A DNA stretch of 64,000 nt from positions 248,001-312,000 of the forward strand of contig QPMI01000470.1 of the NCBI GenBank assembly GCA_004431415.1. Reading direction: 5' to 3'. This DNA comes from Cyanophora paradoxa. Its lineage: Eukaryota; Glaucocystophyceae; Cyanophorales; Cyanophoraceae. Of this stretch, positions 34,491-44,600 are shown one piece after another. Below the pieces are notes generated by a model, which saw only the letters and a program-made list of their open reading frames with translations, was not told the origin of the DNA and ran no database searches. Made by a program: the position numbers and the translations under genes. The stretch's first letter is position 1; each line of letters begins with the position of its first letter.

Positions 34491-34544
34491 CGGCGTTTCC
34501 GCTCCTAGCTGGCCAAATCGTAGTTGGACGGGTACGACATGCGT

Positions 34545-34570
34545 CCAGTCGTTGGCATGCCAACGACTGG
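34545..34570. repeat. 26-bp perfect palindrome, copy 1
   Basis: The half-site ccagtcgttggca is followed directly by its exact reverse complement, a perfect 26-bp inverted repeat without spacer. It lies 55-80 bases upstream of the ATG of the minus-strand gene starting at 34490. The same 24-bp core recurs at 60354-60377. Probably a dimer-binding or recombination site; too GC-balanced and isolated to be a terminator. Confidence 0.8.
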
Positions 34571-35244
34571 AACTCGATCGCGGAGAGCGCGGGCTCGGCC
34601 CCCGTTGCACGGGAGAGCTTGTGTGCCTTCAAAAAGGATCTGGAGTCGTTCCTGGGGCGCCGGGGGAAGGCGCACGACCGTGGGCAGCGGACCCGGTGGC
34701 AATCCTGGGCTGAGATCGTGCGTCTCTGCGTTTTTTCGACCGCAGCTTTGACCGTAGCGTCATCGTTGCAGACTGGCTGTGCACATGGCGCGGCGCCGCG
34801 CGCAAGCCGGAGGCCCAGCTGCAGCTGCAGGGCCCTGATCGCGGCAAGCTTTGAGGGCTCTGCAGCTGCAGCGGGCGAACCACGGCATGCACGAAGCTGC
34901 GGCCTGAGCCTGCGGGAGAAGCGCGCTCGGCGCGCGTGCGGGGGCGAGCGCGCAGGACGCCCGCAGCTATCCCGACAGCGCGTGCCGCTGCCAGCTGCCG
35001 CTGCACGCTTTTTAGATCGCCCGGCGTGTGCGATTGCGGCGCTGCACCTGGGATCAGCCTCGCGGCCGACCGTGAGTGCTCCCAGCTTCAGCCTCGAACT
35101 CTGCAGCCGCCACGGTTTTGTCCGATTGCACGCCGCACGGAGATCGTGCCAACTTTGCCGCTGTGCGCGTCGGTCGCGCGCGGCACGTAGTGTGCGCCCC
35201 GCTTTCTGACCCTCGATTTCAGGTGCCTGCGCCCTCGTCCCTCG
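34571..35244. other. GC-rich spacer, nothing recognised
   Basis: About 670 bases between the palindrome and the minisatellite. Several ctgcagctgcag runs are present. No supported gene or RNA. Confidence 0.35.
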
Positions 35245-38062
35245 CTGCCGGGCTCTGCGTGACGGGCGGCGGATGCAGGCTCTGCGCGCGGTCCGTGCGC
35301 CTCGGCCCGCCGCCGCCGGGCCCCGCGTGACGGGTCGAGGCGCAGGGCTGGGGCGCGGGGCGGGGGCGGCGGCGGCACGGGGCGGCTTCGGTTCGGCGCC
35401 GTCCCGCTCCCTATTCTCCCACGGTCCGTGCGCCTCGGCCCGCCGCTGCCGGGCCCCGCGTGACGGGTCGAGGCGCAGGCTGGGGGCGCGGGCCGGGGCG
35501 GCGGCGGCACGGGGCGGCTTCGGTTCGGCGCCGTCCCGCTCCCTATTCTCCCACGGTCCGTGCGCCTCGGCCCGCCGCCGCCGGGCCCCGCGTGACGGGT
35601 CGAGGCGCAGGCTGGGGGCGCGGGCCGGGGCGGCGGCGGCAGGGGCGGCTTCGGTTCGGCGCCGTCCCGCTCCCTATTCTCCCACGGTCCGTGCGCCTCG
35701 GCCCGCCGCCGCCGGGCCCCGCGTGACGGGTCGAGGCGCAGGGCTGGGGTGCGGGCCGGGGCGGCGGCGGCACGGGAGCGGCTTTGGTTCGGCGGGCGCC
35801 GTCCCGCTCCCTATTCTCCCACGGTCCGTGCGCCTCGGCCCGCCGCCGCCGGGCCCGCGTGACGGGTCGAGGCGCAGGCTGGGGGGCGCGGGCCGGGCGC
35901 GGCGGCGGCACGGGGGCGGCTTCGGTTCGGCGCCGTCCCGCTCCCTATTCTCCCACGGTCCGTGCGCCTCGGCCCGCCGCCGCCGGGCCCCGCGTGACGG
36001 GTCGAGGCGCAGGGTTGGGGTGCGGGCCGGGCGGCGGCGGCACGGGGCGGGCTTCGGATCGGGGGCACCGTCCCGCTCCTATTCTCCCACGGTCCGTGCG
36101 CCTCGGCCCGCCGCCGCCGGGCCCCGCGTGACGGGTCGTGGCGCAGGGTTGGGCGCGGGCCGGGGCGGCGGCGGCACGGGGCGGCTTCGGTTCGGCGCCG
36201 TCCCGCTCCCTATTCTCCCACGGTCCGTGCGCCTCGGCCCGCCGCCGCCGGGCCCCGCGTGACGGGTCGAGGCGCAGGGCTGGGTGCGGGCCGGGCGGCG
36301 GCGGCACGGGAGCGGCTTTGGTTCGGCGGGCGCCGTCCCGCTCCCTATTCTCCCACGGTCCGTGCGCCTCGGCCCGCCGCCGCCGGGCCCCGCGTGACGG
36401 GTCGAGGCGCAGGCTGGGGGGCGCGGGCCGGGCGCGGCGGCGGCACGGGGGGCGGCTTCGGTTCGGCGCCGTCCCGCTCCCTATTCTCCCACGGTCCGTG
36501 CGCCTCGGCCCGCCGCCGCCGGGCCCCGCGTGACGGGTCGAGGCGCAGGGTTGGGGTGCGGGCCGGGGCGGCGGCGGCACGGGGGCGGGCTTCGGATCGG
36601 GGGGCACTGTCCCGCTCCTATTCTCCCACGGTCCGTGCGCCTCGGCCCGCCGCCGCCGGGCCCCGCGTGACGGGTCGTGGCGCAGGGTTGGGGCGCGGGC
36701 CGGGGGCGGTGGCGGCACGGGGGCGGCTTCGGTTCGGGGGGCGCCGTCCCGCTCCCTATTCTCCCACGGTCCGTGCGCCTCGGCCCGCCGCCGCCGGGCC
36801 CCGCGTGACGGGTCGAGGCGCAGGGCTGGGGCGCGGGCCGGGCGCGGCGGCGGCAGGGGGCGGGCTTCGGTTCGGGGGGCGCCGTCCCGCTCCTATTCTC
36901 CCACGGTCCGTGCACCTCGGCCCGCCGCCGCCGGGCCCCGCGTGACGGGTCGTGGCGCAGGGCTGGGGGCGCGGGCCGGGGCGGCGGCGGCACGGGGGCG
37001 GCTTCGGTTCGGCGCCGTCCCGCTCCCTATTCTCCCACGGTCCGTGCGCCTCGGCCCGCCGCCGCCGGGCCCGCGTGACGGGTCGAGGCGCAGGCTGGGG
37101 GCGCGGGCCGGGCGCGGCGGCGGCACGGGGGCGGCTTCGGTTCGGCGCCGTCCCGCTCCCTATTCTCCCACGGTCCGTGCGCCTCGGCCCGCCGCCGCCG
37201 GGCCCCGCGTGACGGGTCGAGGCGCAGGGCTGGGGTGCGGGCCGGGGCGGCGGCGGCACGGGAGCGGCTTTGGTTCGGCGGGCGCCGTCCCGCTCCCTAT
37301 TCTCCCACGGTCCGTGCGCCTCGGCCCGCCGCTGCCGGGCCCGCGTGACGGGTCGTGGCGCAGGGCTGGGGCGCGGGCCGGGGCGGCGGCGGCAGGGGCG
37401 GGCTTCGGTTCGGGGGGCGCCGTCCCGCTCCTATTCTCCCACGGTCCGTGCGCCTCGGCCCGCCGCCGCCGGGCCCCGCGTGACGGGTCGTGGCGCAGGG
37501 CTGGGGCGCGGGCCGGGGCGGCGGCGGCAGGGGGCGGGCTTCGGTTCGGGGGGCGCCGTCCCGCTCCCCATTCTCCCACGGTCCGTGCGCCTCGGCCCGC
37601 CGCCGCCGGGCCCGCGTGACGGGTCGAGGCGCAGGGCTGGGGCGCGGGTCGGGGCGGCGGCGGCACGGGGCGGCTTCGGTTCGGCGCCGTCCCGCTCCCT
37701 ATTCTCCCACGGTCCGTGCGCCTCGGCCCGCCGCCGCCGAGCCCCGCGTGACGGGTCGAGGCGCAGGGCTGGGGCGGGGGGCGGGGGCGGCGGCGGCACG
37801 GGGGCGGCTTCGGTTCGGCGCCGTCCCGCTCCCTATTCTCCCACGGTCCGTGCGCCTCGGCCCGCCGCCGCCGGGCCCCGCGTGACGGGTCGAGGCGCAG
37901 GCTGGGGGCACGGGGCGGGGGCGGCGGCGGCACGGGGGCGACTTTGGTTCGGGGCCCCAGAATCGGGGGGCGCCGTCCCGCTCCTATTCTCCCACGGTCC
38001 GTGCGCCTCGGCCCGCCGCCGCCGAGCCCCGCGTGACGGGTCGAGGCGCAGGCTGGAGCGCG
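35245..38062. repeat. GC-rich minisatellite, ~21 units of ~135 bp
   Basis: The anchor ctattctcccacggtccg recurs about 20 times at 131-139-bp intervals (for example 35411, 35543, 35674, 35811 and 35945), preceded by a partial unit. Each unit also holds gtgacgggtcgaggcgcagg and cggcggcggcacgggg. Units differ mainly by small insertions or deletions in G runs, so no reading frame is kept along the array despite long open frames. Two slightly different unit types alternate irregularly (ggttcggcgccgtccc versus ggttcggcgggcgccgtccc). Confidence 0.93.
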
Positions 38063-38218
38063 GGGGCGGGTGTGTCAGGTGGTTCAGAAGCGCCTTCTAC
38101 ATCCTTTCCCCTAGGATGTTTAGTGATACTTGTTTAGTGGTACTTTTGCAGTCTGCTTCCAGTATTGTACCATACACGTGCGCGCCGCTTAGTGGCTGAT
38201 ATCTCAGTTTTAATCCGC

Positions 38219-38457
38219 GTACCCGCCTTCCACGCCATCGCCTCTCATTCTCTTTCATTCCTTTCTTAATTCCAATTCTAAATGTATGAGAGAGTACGGA
38301 GCGTTCCGTGCGTTCCGGCGTTCCGGGCCCCTTACCCCCGGGCGGCCCGGCGAACGCACTCACGGGCGCCGGCGGCGTCGAGTGTGATGCGGTGGAGCAC
38401 GGCCGGGGGCGAGGGCAGGTCTGGAACTCTGGAATGCGGAACGCGGTTTTGGGGTAC
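38219..38457 (+). repeat. Dispersed ~240-bp hairpin repeat, copy 3
   Basis: Bounded by GTACCC and GGGTAC, 239 bp, opposite orientation to copies 1 and 2. Contains taaatgtatgagagagtacg, ggagcgttccgtgcgttccg and the partner arm ctggaatgcggaacgcg. It ends about 40 bp before the shared promoter element of the next gene. Confidence 0.72.
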
Positions 38458-38497
38458 AGCGCGAGGGTTGACCACGCGGCGCAGAGCTCGCACGGAA

Positions 38498-38587
38498 TTT
38501 GCACGAATCCGACTGCGCCCGCTTGCAAACTGGCCTCTCCCGCCCCTATAAAGGCGGCCCCGCCGCGCCACACCTCATTCTTTGCCT
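38498..38587 (+). promoter_or_regulatory. Shared-type promoter of the 38607 gene
   Basis: Upstream element TTTGCACGAATCC at 38498-38510, TATAAAG at 38547-38553 and an initiator-like CTCATTCTTTGCC about 30 bp downstream, then the ATG at 38607. Same three parts in the same order as at 52179 and 54841. Confidence 0.75.
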
Positions 38588-38606
38588 CGCTTGCCTCGCT
38601 GAAATC

Positions 38607-38855
38607 ATGGAGCCGACCGCCGCCATAACCGCCGCCCCCGCCGCCCGCCCGGAGGCCCAGCCGGGCGCGACGGCCCCGGGGACGGCGTCGCGCCCCGCGG
38701 TCTGGACCGCCGAGCGCGTCGCGCTGCTCGTCGAGGCCGCCGGCCTCCCCGCCGAGCCCGAGCTCGACGCCCTCATCCTCGACGCGCTGGCGAGCTTCGA
38801 CTACGAGGCGGAGTGCGCGGGGGGCGGCCTCTCCCGGGAGTCCCGCTCCCTCTAG
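38607..38855 (+). CDS. Small intronless protein, family A copy 1
   Basis: 82 residues beginning MEPTAAITAAPAARPEAQPG. The N-terminal half is Ala/Pro-rich; the C-terminal half, VWTAERVALLVEAAGLPAEP followed by LDALILDALASFDYEAE, looks like a short acidic helical domain. Two nearly identical longer relatives lie at 52274 and 54936; this copy differs at scattered sites and has a different C-terminus (RESRSL), so it is the oldest member. Function unknown. The helical D/E-rich end could bind another protein (inference). No intron, strong promoter immediately upstream. Confidence 0.7.
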   Translation: MEPTAAITAAPAARPEAQPGATAPGTASRPAVWTAERVALLVEAAGLPAEPELDALILDALASFDYEAECAGGGLSRESRSL

Positions 38856-39418
38856 ATCTCCACGCCCAGCGTCTTCGACGGGCCGCCGGGCGCTAGTTCT
38901 GTTGGCTAAATTAATATTGCAAGCTTTTTGAAGTCCATCACGCGCTGCGCCCTTTTCTATATCGTGCGTCGTACACCTGTAGTCTCAGAGTCTATCATAG
39001 TATGCTTGTATGTGTATATGTGTATACGTAAGCTATATATACGTAAGCTGAACGCTAATCATATATAAATGGAATACTTGCACACATATGCATGCCGCAG
39101 CTGCAGTGCTCCACTCGAGTTCAGATTCTTAAATTTGCCACCGAGGTCCTTCTCGTGCGCGCTCCGATCCGCTGATCATCGGATATCGATATATGCATAT
39201 GTGTTCTCGCGTTATTCGCCGTCCGCGTCTCAGAGTCTCTGCTTCCAAAGTTCTCAGTCCGTGTCGCTCCGTCGACCGTCGGACGAGCTCTATAGCTAGA
39301 TCCGAGCGTGCAAGCGCCCGCAACGCGCTTGCCTCTCAGCGTCTGTTGACTGCGCGCATGTGCGCTTGCTTGGTTGTACCATCTTGCACCTCTTACGAGT
39401 AAAACCCGTGTTCGTTCT

Positions 39419-39420
<2 letters not shown>

Positions 39421-39489
<69 letters not shown>

Positions 39490-39507
39490 ATATATATATA
39501 TATATAT
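39421..39507. repeat. (TA)n microsatellite
   Basis: About 85 bases of alternating T and A, interrupted once by a CG. It lies in the AT-rich spacer 38856-39673, where nothing else is recognised. Confidence 0.95.
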
Positions 39508-39673
39508 GCATGCGCATCGTCATTTCGAATCGTGCGCATGCGCCGACGTTATTACAAGTACGGAACGGACATCAGAGTCTGAAACGCATTATATAATTAT
39601 ATATTTTTTTCAGCGCTAGCTGCAATCTAATGTGTATATACACATGTCAACGCATACACTCGCACGAAAATAT

Positions 39674-40636
39674 CTAGCACGCTACAGTGTGAAAACGGAC
39701 GATGGTGCTGTCGAGGAGGACGCGGATCCGGGAGACCGGGCCCGCAACCTCGCGATCGAGAAACTGGAGAAACGCATTCATCCCCGCGAGCTTGCACGCC
39801 CTGGCTGCGAGGATCTCGGCGAGCATGATATCCGCTTCGCCAGCCCGAAGCTGCGGAAAGAGCGGGCGGCAGCGCCGGAGGGCCTGCGCCCACAGCCGCT
39901 GCGCAAAGAGACGCGCAACGCCACGGACGCGGGGCCTCCAATCCGACATATTCTTCAAGCAAGAAAACTTTGCCCCGATCTTCGCCTCCACGATTGCGAG
40001 CATGGCGTAGAGCCGATCGCTGTTCCGCATCCGCAGCCGACGCGCCTCGGGATTCTTCTCCTGGGGCAGATCCTCGCCGCAGCCGAGGGCGGACTGGACA
40101 TCGTTGCGGAGCAAGTTGTACTGCCTGCGGAGCTTCCTGACGCGCTCCCTGACCTCCGTGCGCAGCTCCTCGACGCCCTCGAAACCCTTCTTCAGGCTGA
40201 ACAGTGCGTTGAAAAGGCTCGGCGACGCCGAAGCGAGGGCGCCATGGGCCGCCTCGTTGTTCATTTCCGCAAAGTCCTTTGCCAGCTGCATGCAGTTCTT
40301 CAGCGCGTCGAGGTCGGTTTCGCTGCGCGCGTAGCCGCACGCCTCCAGCAACGACAACACGTGCGGTTCCTGCTCCGCGCGCCGCAGGCACGCCTTTGCC
40401 TCCTTGGCGTGCGCCTTGACAGAGCGCTTGGTTCCGAGCGCGACCGCCGCTTCGCTGATCCCCTCCAGGACGGCCGCGGCGTCGACGGTGGCCTCGACGA
40501 CGTCCCGGGCCAACCCTGCCCGCGTCGTCGCGACGTCGGCCAGCTCGAGGCTGGCGATCGTGGAACGGAGTCCCGTCGCGACGCAGGTCGTCACCGGCTC
40601 GGACGGGCGCTTGGAGGGGCTCGTCGCGCTTGCCAT
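39674..40636 (-). CDS. Unknown intronless helical protein
   Basis: 320 residues from the ATG at 40636 (MASATSPSKRPSEPV), chosen because it is the first Met after a TATA box at 40751-40762. Composition is balanced and mostly alpha-helical: SLELADVATTRAGLARDVVE, VEELRTEVRERVRKLRRQYN, MLAIVEAKIGAKFSCLKNM and ILAARACKLAGMNAFLQFLD. The middle is probably coiled coil. No signal peptide, membrane segment or catalytic motif is visible and I recognise no family. It is convergent with the 38607 gene and lies back from the primase-helicase region. A 5' UTR intron is possible, since GTGCGAGCG and GCGCAG occur between the TATA box and the ATG. Confidence 0.7.
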   Translation of the reverse strand: MASATSPSKRPSEPVTTCVATGLRSTIASLELADVATTRAGLARDVVEATVDAAAVLEGISEAAVALGTKRSVKAHAKEAKACLRRAEQEPHVLSLLEACGYARSETDLDALKNCMQLAKDFAEMNNEAAHGALASASPSLFNALFSLKKGFEGVEELRTEVRERVRKLRRQYNLLRNDVQSALGCGEDLPQEKNPEARRLRMRNSDRLYAMLAIVEAKIGAKFSCLKNMSDWRPRVRGVARLFAQRLWAQALRRCRPLFPQLRAGEADIMLAEILAARACKLAGMNAFLQFLDREVAGPVSRIRVLLDSTIVRFHTVAC

Positions 40637-40750
40637 TGCGTCGAGATCGCGATGCGGTACCTCCTGCGCACGCACACGTCAAGGTGCGCTTGCCCACAAA
40701 ATCTGACGCTCGCACCTTTGAAAAAGTGAGCCCACCGGGACGCGCGATCT

Positions 40751-40762
40751 CCTTTTTATAAG
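40751..40762 (-). promoter_or_regulatory. TATA box of the 40636 gene
   Basis: CTTATAAAAAGG on the minus strand, about 115 bases before the ATG. A partial match to the shared upstream element (acgcacgatttc) lies just upstream of it. Confidence 0.6.
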
Positions 40763-41060
40763 CCGCATTTGTGCGTGCTCGCTCGTTAGATTCGAATGAA
40801 ATCGTGCGTACAAAAAAACGATTCATTGCACGTTTGTTTCTGCAAACACACTGGAGTACGCTAGTACAGGACCTCGAAGCGCTAAACTTTAGCACGCTAT
40901 AGCGAGCTGATCGTGACACACAATTGCACCCCCGGGCTAACTACGCTCGCTGCAGACGCACGCTTTCGTGCGCATGATCGTCTAAATATTCCATCATCGA
41001 ATTTCGATGTGTCAACGTCAACGTAGCTCATCGCAATTTCGGCATACGAAACAGCGCGTA

Positions 41061-41315
41061 TCACGAATTAAAAATGACTTCTGTCCGGGTACGCTTCCGA
41101 GACGCCCCGCGCCTGCCGCGGCCCGCGCCCTTGGCCCGGGCCGGGCCTGCGGGGTGCTTGGCCGGCTGCACCGCACGAAACGCTGCTAGCGCGACCTTCC
41201 GCTCTACTTGAACGCACTTGCGGCACGTGTAGGTGCGTCGTTTCAAACGACTCGGCGCAAAGGCCTCGGGGGCGAGCCGGGATCGACATCGGCAGCACAC
41301 GACCGCGACCGTCAT
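41061..41315 (-). CDS. Small zinc-ribbon protein
   Basis: 84 residues from the ATG at 41315. The sequence VVCCRCRSRLAPEAFAPSRL followed by KRRTYTCRKCVQ gives a CxxC ... CxxC pair about 25 residues apart with F.PS.LKRR between, the pattern seen in small zinc ribbons and at the front of HNH nucleases. No HNH motif follows; the C-terminus is basic (GAGRGRRGASRKRTRTEV), so nucleic-acid binding is likely. It is divergent from the primase-helicase gene, whose promoter lies 200 bp away on the other strand. I see no TATA box of its own. An upstream in-frame extension to 41417 exists but is less well supported. Confidence 0.5.
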   Translation of the reverse strand: MTVAVVCCRCRSRLAPEAFAPSRLKRRTYTCRKCVQVERKVALAAFRAVQPAKHPAGPARAKGAGRGRRGASRKRTRTEVIFNS

Positions 41316-41520
41316 TCCATCTTCTGCCAAAATTCTTCCGCAGCCACGGTCGGTGTCGGGGCGCGACGGACCCCGTTCCACTGCAGCAACTTCGTCTGCG
41401 TCGCGCGTCGCGATCATCGTGTGCTCGGCTCTCGCTGCCGACCGAGGTGCGCGACGCGCCTCCCTTTAAGCGTCCCGCCGTCTCGCTTCCTCCCCCCTCC
41501 CCCCATTTTTTCTGGCCGCT

Positions 41521-41574
41521 GGATTCGTGCGAAACCTACTTCTCGCAGGCGCCCCGGCCCCGAGATCCATAAAG
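41521..41574 (+). promoter_or_regulatory. Promoter of the primase-helicase gene with inverted shared element
   Basis: GGATTCGTGCGAA at 41521-41533 is the exact reverse complement of the TTCGCACGAATCC element found before the small intronless genes. CATAAAG follows at 41568-41574, 41 bases before the ATG at 41615. Confidence 0.7.
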
Positions 41575-41614
41575 AGAAGCCCACCGGTGTGCATTTGGAC
41601 ACAAAGCCACGGCA

Positions 41615-44600
41615 ATGGAGGAGAACGTCCCCGCTCGCCCCCCGACCCCCACGCCCGCGCTCCTCGCTGCGCCCCGCGCGGCGCCGCCCGCGGGGCCCGC
41701 GCCGGCGGCCCCGCCGCCGCCCTACATCGTTCCCGTCTGGTCGCGCCCGGGCGCCCCCGTCGAGGCGGCGTGGCGCGCCGAGGCGCTCCGCGCCGGCTAC
41801 CCCGCGGAACGCTGGCCCCTCGTCGTCGACATGCCTCGGGCGCGGGCGGCGCTCAAGATCGACGCCAAGCCCAAGGAGCTCGGGCTCGCCTACTGCGACG
41901 CGGCGGCGGCGGCGGGCGTCCCCGCGTACCTCGTGCCCTACCAGAAAGAGTTCTTCTCGAGGCAGCTGGGCGCGAAGAAGGCGACCTTTGAGTTCTTCAT
42001 CTTCCGCGAGCCCTCGGACGTCCTCGCGCTGACGGCCGTCCTGCCCCCGGAGCGGCGCTGCCTCTACGAGACGTACGCAAAGGGCTCCAAGCTGCGCATC
42101 TTCTTCGACGTCGACGTGGACCGCGCCCTGAACCCGGGGATCGACGACGAGGCCTGGGGCCAGATGCTCGGCGGCATCATGCGCGCCACGGTGGACACGC
42201 TGGAGAGGGCGTGCGGGCGGGAGGCGCCCCGCGTCGACGGCGGGGACGACGTGAACGAGTACCTCACGCTCATCGATTCGACCAGCGCCACAAAGTACTC
42301 TGCCCACATCGTCGTCTCCGAGAGGCTCGCCTGGTGCGCGTCCACCGCCGACCACCGCGCCCTCCACGCCGCAATCGAGGCGACGTACCTCGAGCACCAC
42401 GCGCGGGACGCCGAGTCGTTTCCCCTGGTGCGGCGCGCCGTGACCAAGCCCGAGGGGCCGGCGTTCGTCGAGGAGATCCCGTGGGATCGCGCCCTCTTCG
42501 CCGACGCCTCGCGCAACTTTCGGCTCCCGTGGAGCACAAAGGCGGGAAGGAGCGCGCCCCTCGTGCCCGTGCGCCTCGTGCCGGACCCCGAAGGCGGCGG
42601 CGTCTTCGTCCCCTCGCTGTGGCGGCGCGTGGAGCTGGAGCGGGACCCGACGACGGGGCGTCCCACGGCCGAGTGCGAGGCCCTCTTCCGGCGCTGCCTG
42701 GTGGCGACCTTTGACGGCGAGCCGCACCTCTGCGTCGCCGTACGTTCGGCGGCGCAGCTGATGCCGCCCCCGCCGGGGCGCGCGCGCAAGGCGGGGGCGG
42801 CGGCGAGCGCCCCGCCTGCGGCGCCGCCGGCCGGCGCGGGCGTCGGCGCGGCCCCCGCCGCCGGCGGCCCCGCGGGCGGCGGCGCCGTCGACCTGGAGGC
42901 CGCCACGCGCCACTGCGTCGAGGCGGGTCTGCTGGAGGCCGGGCGCCGCATCACCGGCATCTACAGGCGGCCCGAGGGTCCGCGCAGGCCGACGATCCTC
43001 TCCACGGACTCGACGGCGTGCCCGCTGCGCAACGGCGCCCACGCTGCCGGCGGGACGCAGCACCAAACGAGCCGCATGGCGCTCCACGTGCGCGTCCGCT
43101 GGCTCCCCTCGGGCAAGCGGCCCCGAGACGGCGAGCCGGGCCGGCGGCTCGAGGTGACGGTGGAGCGCCAGTGCATCCACGACAAGTGCCGCGAGCTGGT
43201 CAAGTCGGGGGCCCGCAGCTGGCCGTCGCCCCACGTGTTCGACGGCGGCGCCCTCGCCCGCGAGTTTGCCAAGCTCTACCCCTTGCCGGAGGAAGCCGCC
43301 GCCGCCGCCTGCGAGTCGGACGCCGAGTCGAACGCCTCGGCTCAGACGGCCGCCAGCGTGCGCTCCACCTCGTCCTCGCGCACCAGCGCGCGCAGCCGCT
43401 CCAGCGGCGGCTCCAAGCGCGGCGGCGGCGGCGGTCGCCGCGGCGGCGGCGGCGGCGGCGGGGACGACGCGGAGGCGAGCGGGCCGGAGGACCTGGCGGT
43501 GCCCCTGTCCCTGCTCGCGCGCACGGACTTTTTGGACTTTATCGGCAAGTCGGCGGACGACGCCTACGTGACCATCCTCGAAGCGTACGGCAAGCTGCGC
43601 GCGAAAATCGGTGCGGCGATGAGCGCCGTCGGCAAGGACCCGCAATTTTTCGCGCCCCTCGCGGCCGCCAGCGCCGACGCAGACGGAGAGGTGAGGGAGG
43701 CCTCGGTGAACTCGTACGCCGAGCTGCAGGAGCTGGTCAAGCGCTGCGAAAACTACTTCGACCCGCTCGGCAGCCGCGGCGGCTTCGATCTCTTCAAGGT
43801 CTACGCGCAGCTCCGCGAAATCGACCCGCAGGCCGCAGCCAACCTCCCGTTCGTCCCCTCGCTGCACGTGCTCATCGGCAAGCTGGTGTGCGCGGTGGCC
43901 CGCCGCGACGGCGTCAAGCGCACCATCCCGACCGAGGCGGAAAAGGGGCACCCCGTCAGCAAGTTCATCCGCTACCACCGCGAAACCTTCGTCTACGAGG
44001 AGATGGAGGGCGTGCGGACCGTCGCCGAGTACGCCTGCCGCGCCTGCCGCGAGTTTCCGACCATCCAGGCGATCATCGAGCGCCACGGCAAGGATCTGGA
44101 GCAGAGGCTCAACACGCTCTACGCGGTGGCCGAGCTGCCCGACTTTCCGCTCGCCGCGGCGCCCGAGCACCGCTTCGTCTCGGCGCGCAACTGCCTGCTG
44201 GACGCGCGCACGTGCGTCGCCTACCTGCGGCCCGGGTACGACGCCCCGCCCGACGCGGACCCGGCGCTGGTGCGCCCGTGGGGCGAGCTCCCCGGGGGCG
44301 AGCCGGTCGCCCTCATCCACCTTGACCAAGAGATGGACCTCTCCGGCTCCTGGGAGGCGGAGCGGCCGGCGGCGCGCTCGTTCAGCTCGATGGGCGTCGC
44401 CTGGCGGGGCGCCGACCGGCTCCAGGCGCTGCGCACGATCTGGGCGACGCAGAACCTCGCCGAGGCCGACCGCTTCGTCTTCGAGGCGCTGGCGGGCAAG
44501 ACCATCTGCGGCGGGCGCGAGCCGGACAAGGTCATCCCCCACTTTATCGGCAACGCCGACACGGGCAAGAACGTGGTGCTGCGCACCGTCACGCGCTCGA

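Noticed and set aside
35245-38062. CRISPR-like array
   Set aside because: Units are contiguous ~135-bp repeats without unique spacers and the locus is eukaryotic.
35245-38199. Long Arg/Pro-rich open frames in all phases of the minisatellite
   Set aside because: They come from stop-free GC-rich repeat units; unit length changes move the frame along the array and no promoter or ending is seen.
39360-39619. Ile/Tyr-repeat open frames
   Set aside because: Translation of a (TA)n microsatellite.
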